Source: Paenibacillus borealis (GTDB lineage Bacteria > Bacillota > Bacilli > Paenibacillales > Paenibacillaceae). From it: a stretch of DNA of 64,000 bases. Of this stretch, positions 63,956 through 64,000 are shown piece after piece; within the stretch, counting starts at the first letter, position 1, and each line of letters begins with the position of its first letter. The position numbers and the translations under genes were made by a program. The stretch spans positions 4,836,001 to 4,900,000 of the forward strand of contig NZ_CP009285.1 of the NCBI RefSeq assembly GCF_000758665.1. Direction: 5' to 3'. The notes beneath the pieces are model-generated. The model did not search any database. It worked only from the letters and a program-made list of their open reading frames with translations, and was not told where the DNA came from.

Positions 63956-64000
63956 GTGTCTAATCTCCTTTACCATTCAATTCATTTGAAATCCTGCTCT

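Overview
The window is a contiguous stretch of chromosome from a spore-forming, low-to-mid GC Gram-positive bacterium, most probably a Paenibacillus or close relative. The evidence is the gene order, which follows the Bacillus subtilis block from swrB-rpsB to rny-ymdB-spoVS almost gene for gene, together with sporulation genes (spoVS, sleB, spoIIIE, dpaA/dpaB), TTG/GTG starts behind strong AGGAGG ribosome binding sites, and PolC-type DNA polymerase III. Nearly everything is on the minus strand, so transcription runs from high to low coordinates. The genus call is an inference from protein style, not from a search.

Layout from high to low coordinates. 64000-56838: a swrB-position membrane coiled-coil protein, an MltG-related membrane protein, rpsB, tsf, pyrH, frr, uppS, cdsA, dxr (translation, UMP kinase, undecaprenyl, phospholipid and isoprenoid synthesis). 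56687-49377: rseP, an archaeal/eukaryotic-type proS, polC. 49196-40563: rimP-nusA-ylxR-ylxQ-infB-rbfA-nrnA-truB-ribF-rpsO. 40339-35259: pnp, ylxY, an M16 protease (mlpA/ymxG) and dut. 35137-33638: a plus-strand S41 protease. 33470-28753: a dipicolinate/lysine block in which dpaA is present twice, flanking dpaB, followed by dapG and dapA. 28175-20922: rnjB, an ECF sigma/anti-sigma pair, tepA, ylzJ, spoIIIE. 20857-18788: a plus-strand iron-regulation island with an AraC regulator running in frame into a siderophore-binding lipoprotein. 18711-11096: sleB, ymfF, ymfH, ymfI, ymfJ, ymfK, a RodZ-like protein, a 53-residue membrane protein and yajQ. 10945-3363: pgsA, cinA, recA, recX, rny, ymdB, spoVS. 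3147-1: an M19 dipeptidase, pduL, and a DEAD-box RNA helicase cut by the window edge.

The window concentrates RNA metabolism: RNase Y, RNase J, PNPase, NrnA, a DEAD-box helicase, NusA, RimP and RbfA. Several of these (rny, rnjB, pnp, rimP-nusA, rpsO, rpsB) have structured or long leaders. Sporulation control is visible as candidate SigH (spoVS), SigG (sleB) and SigK (dpa) promoters. recA carries an SOS box. The most unusual parts are the AraC/lipoprotein reading-frame fusion with two Fur-box promoters, the duplicated dpaA, the apparent ATT start of ymdB, a 66-bp tandem repeat between ymdB and rny, and a small dispersed family of imperfect palindromes. No tRNA, rRNA, CRISPR array, prophage or insertion sequence was seen.
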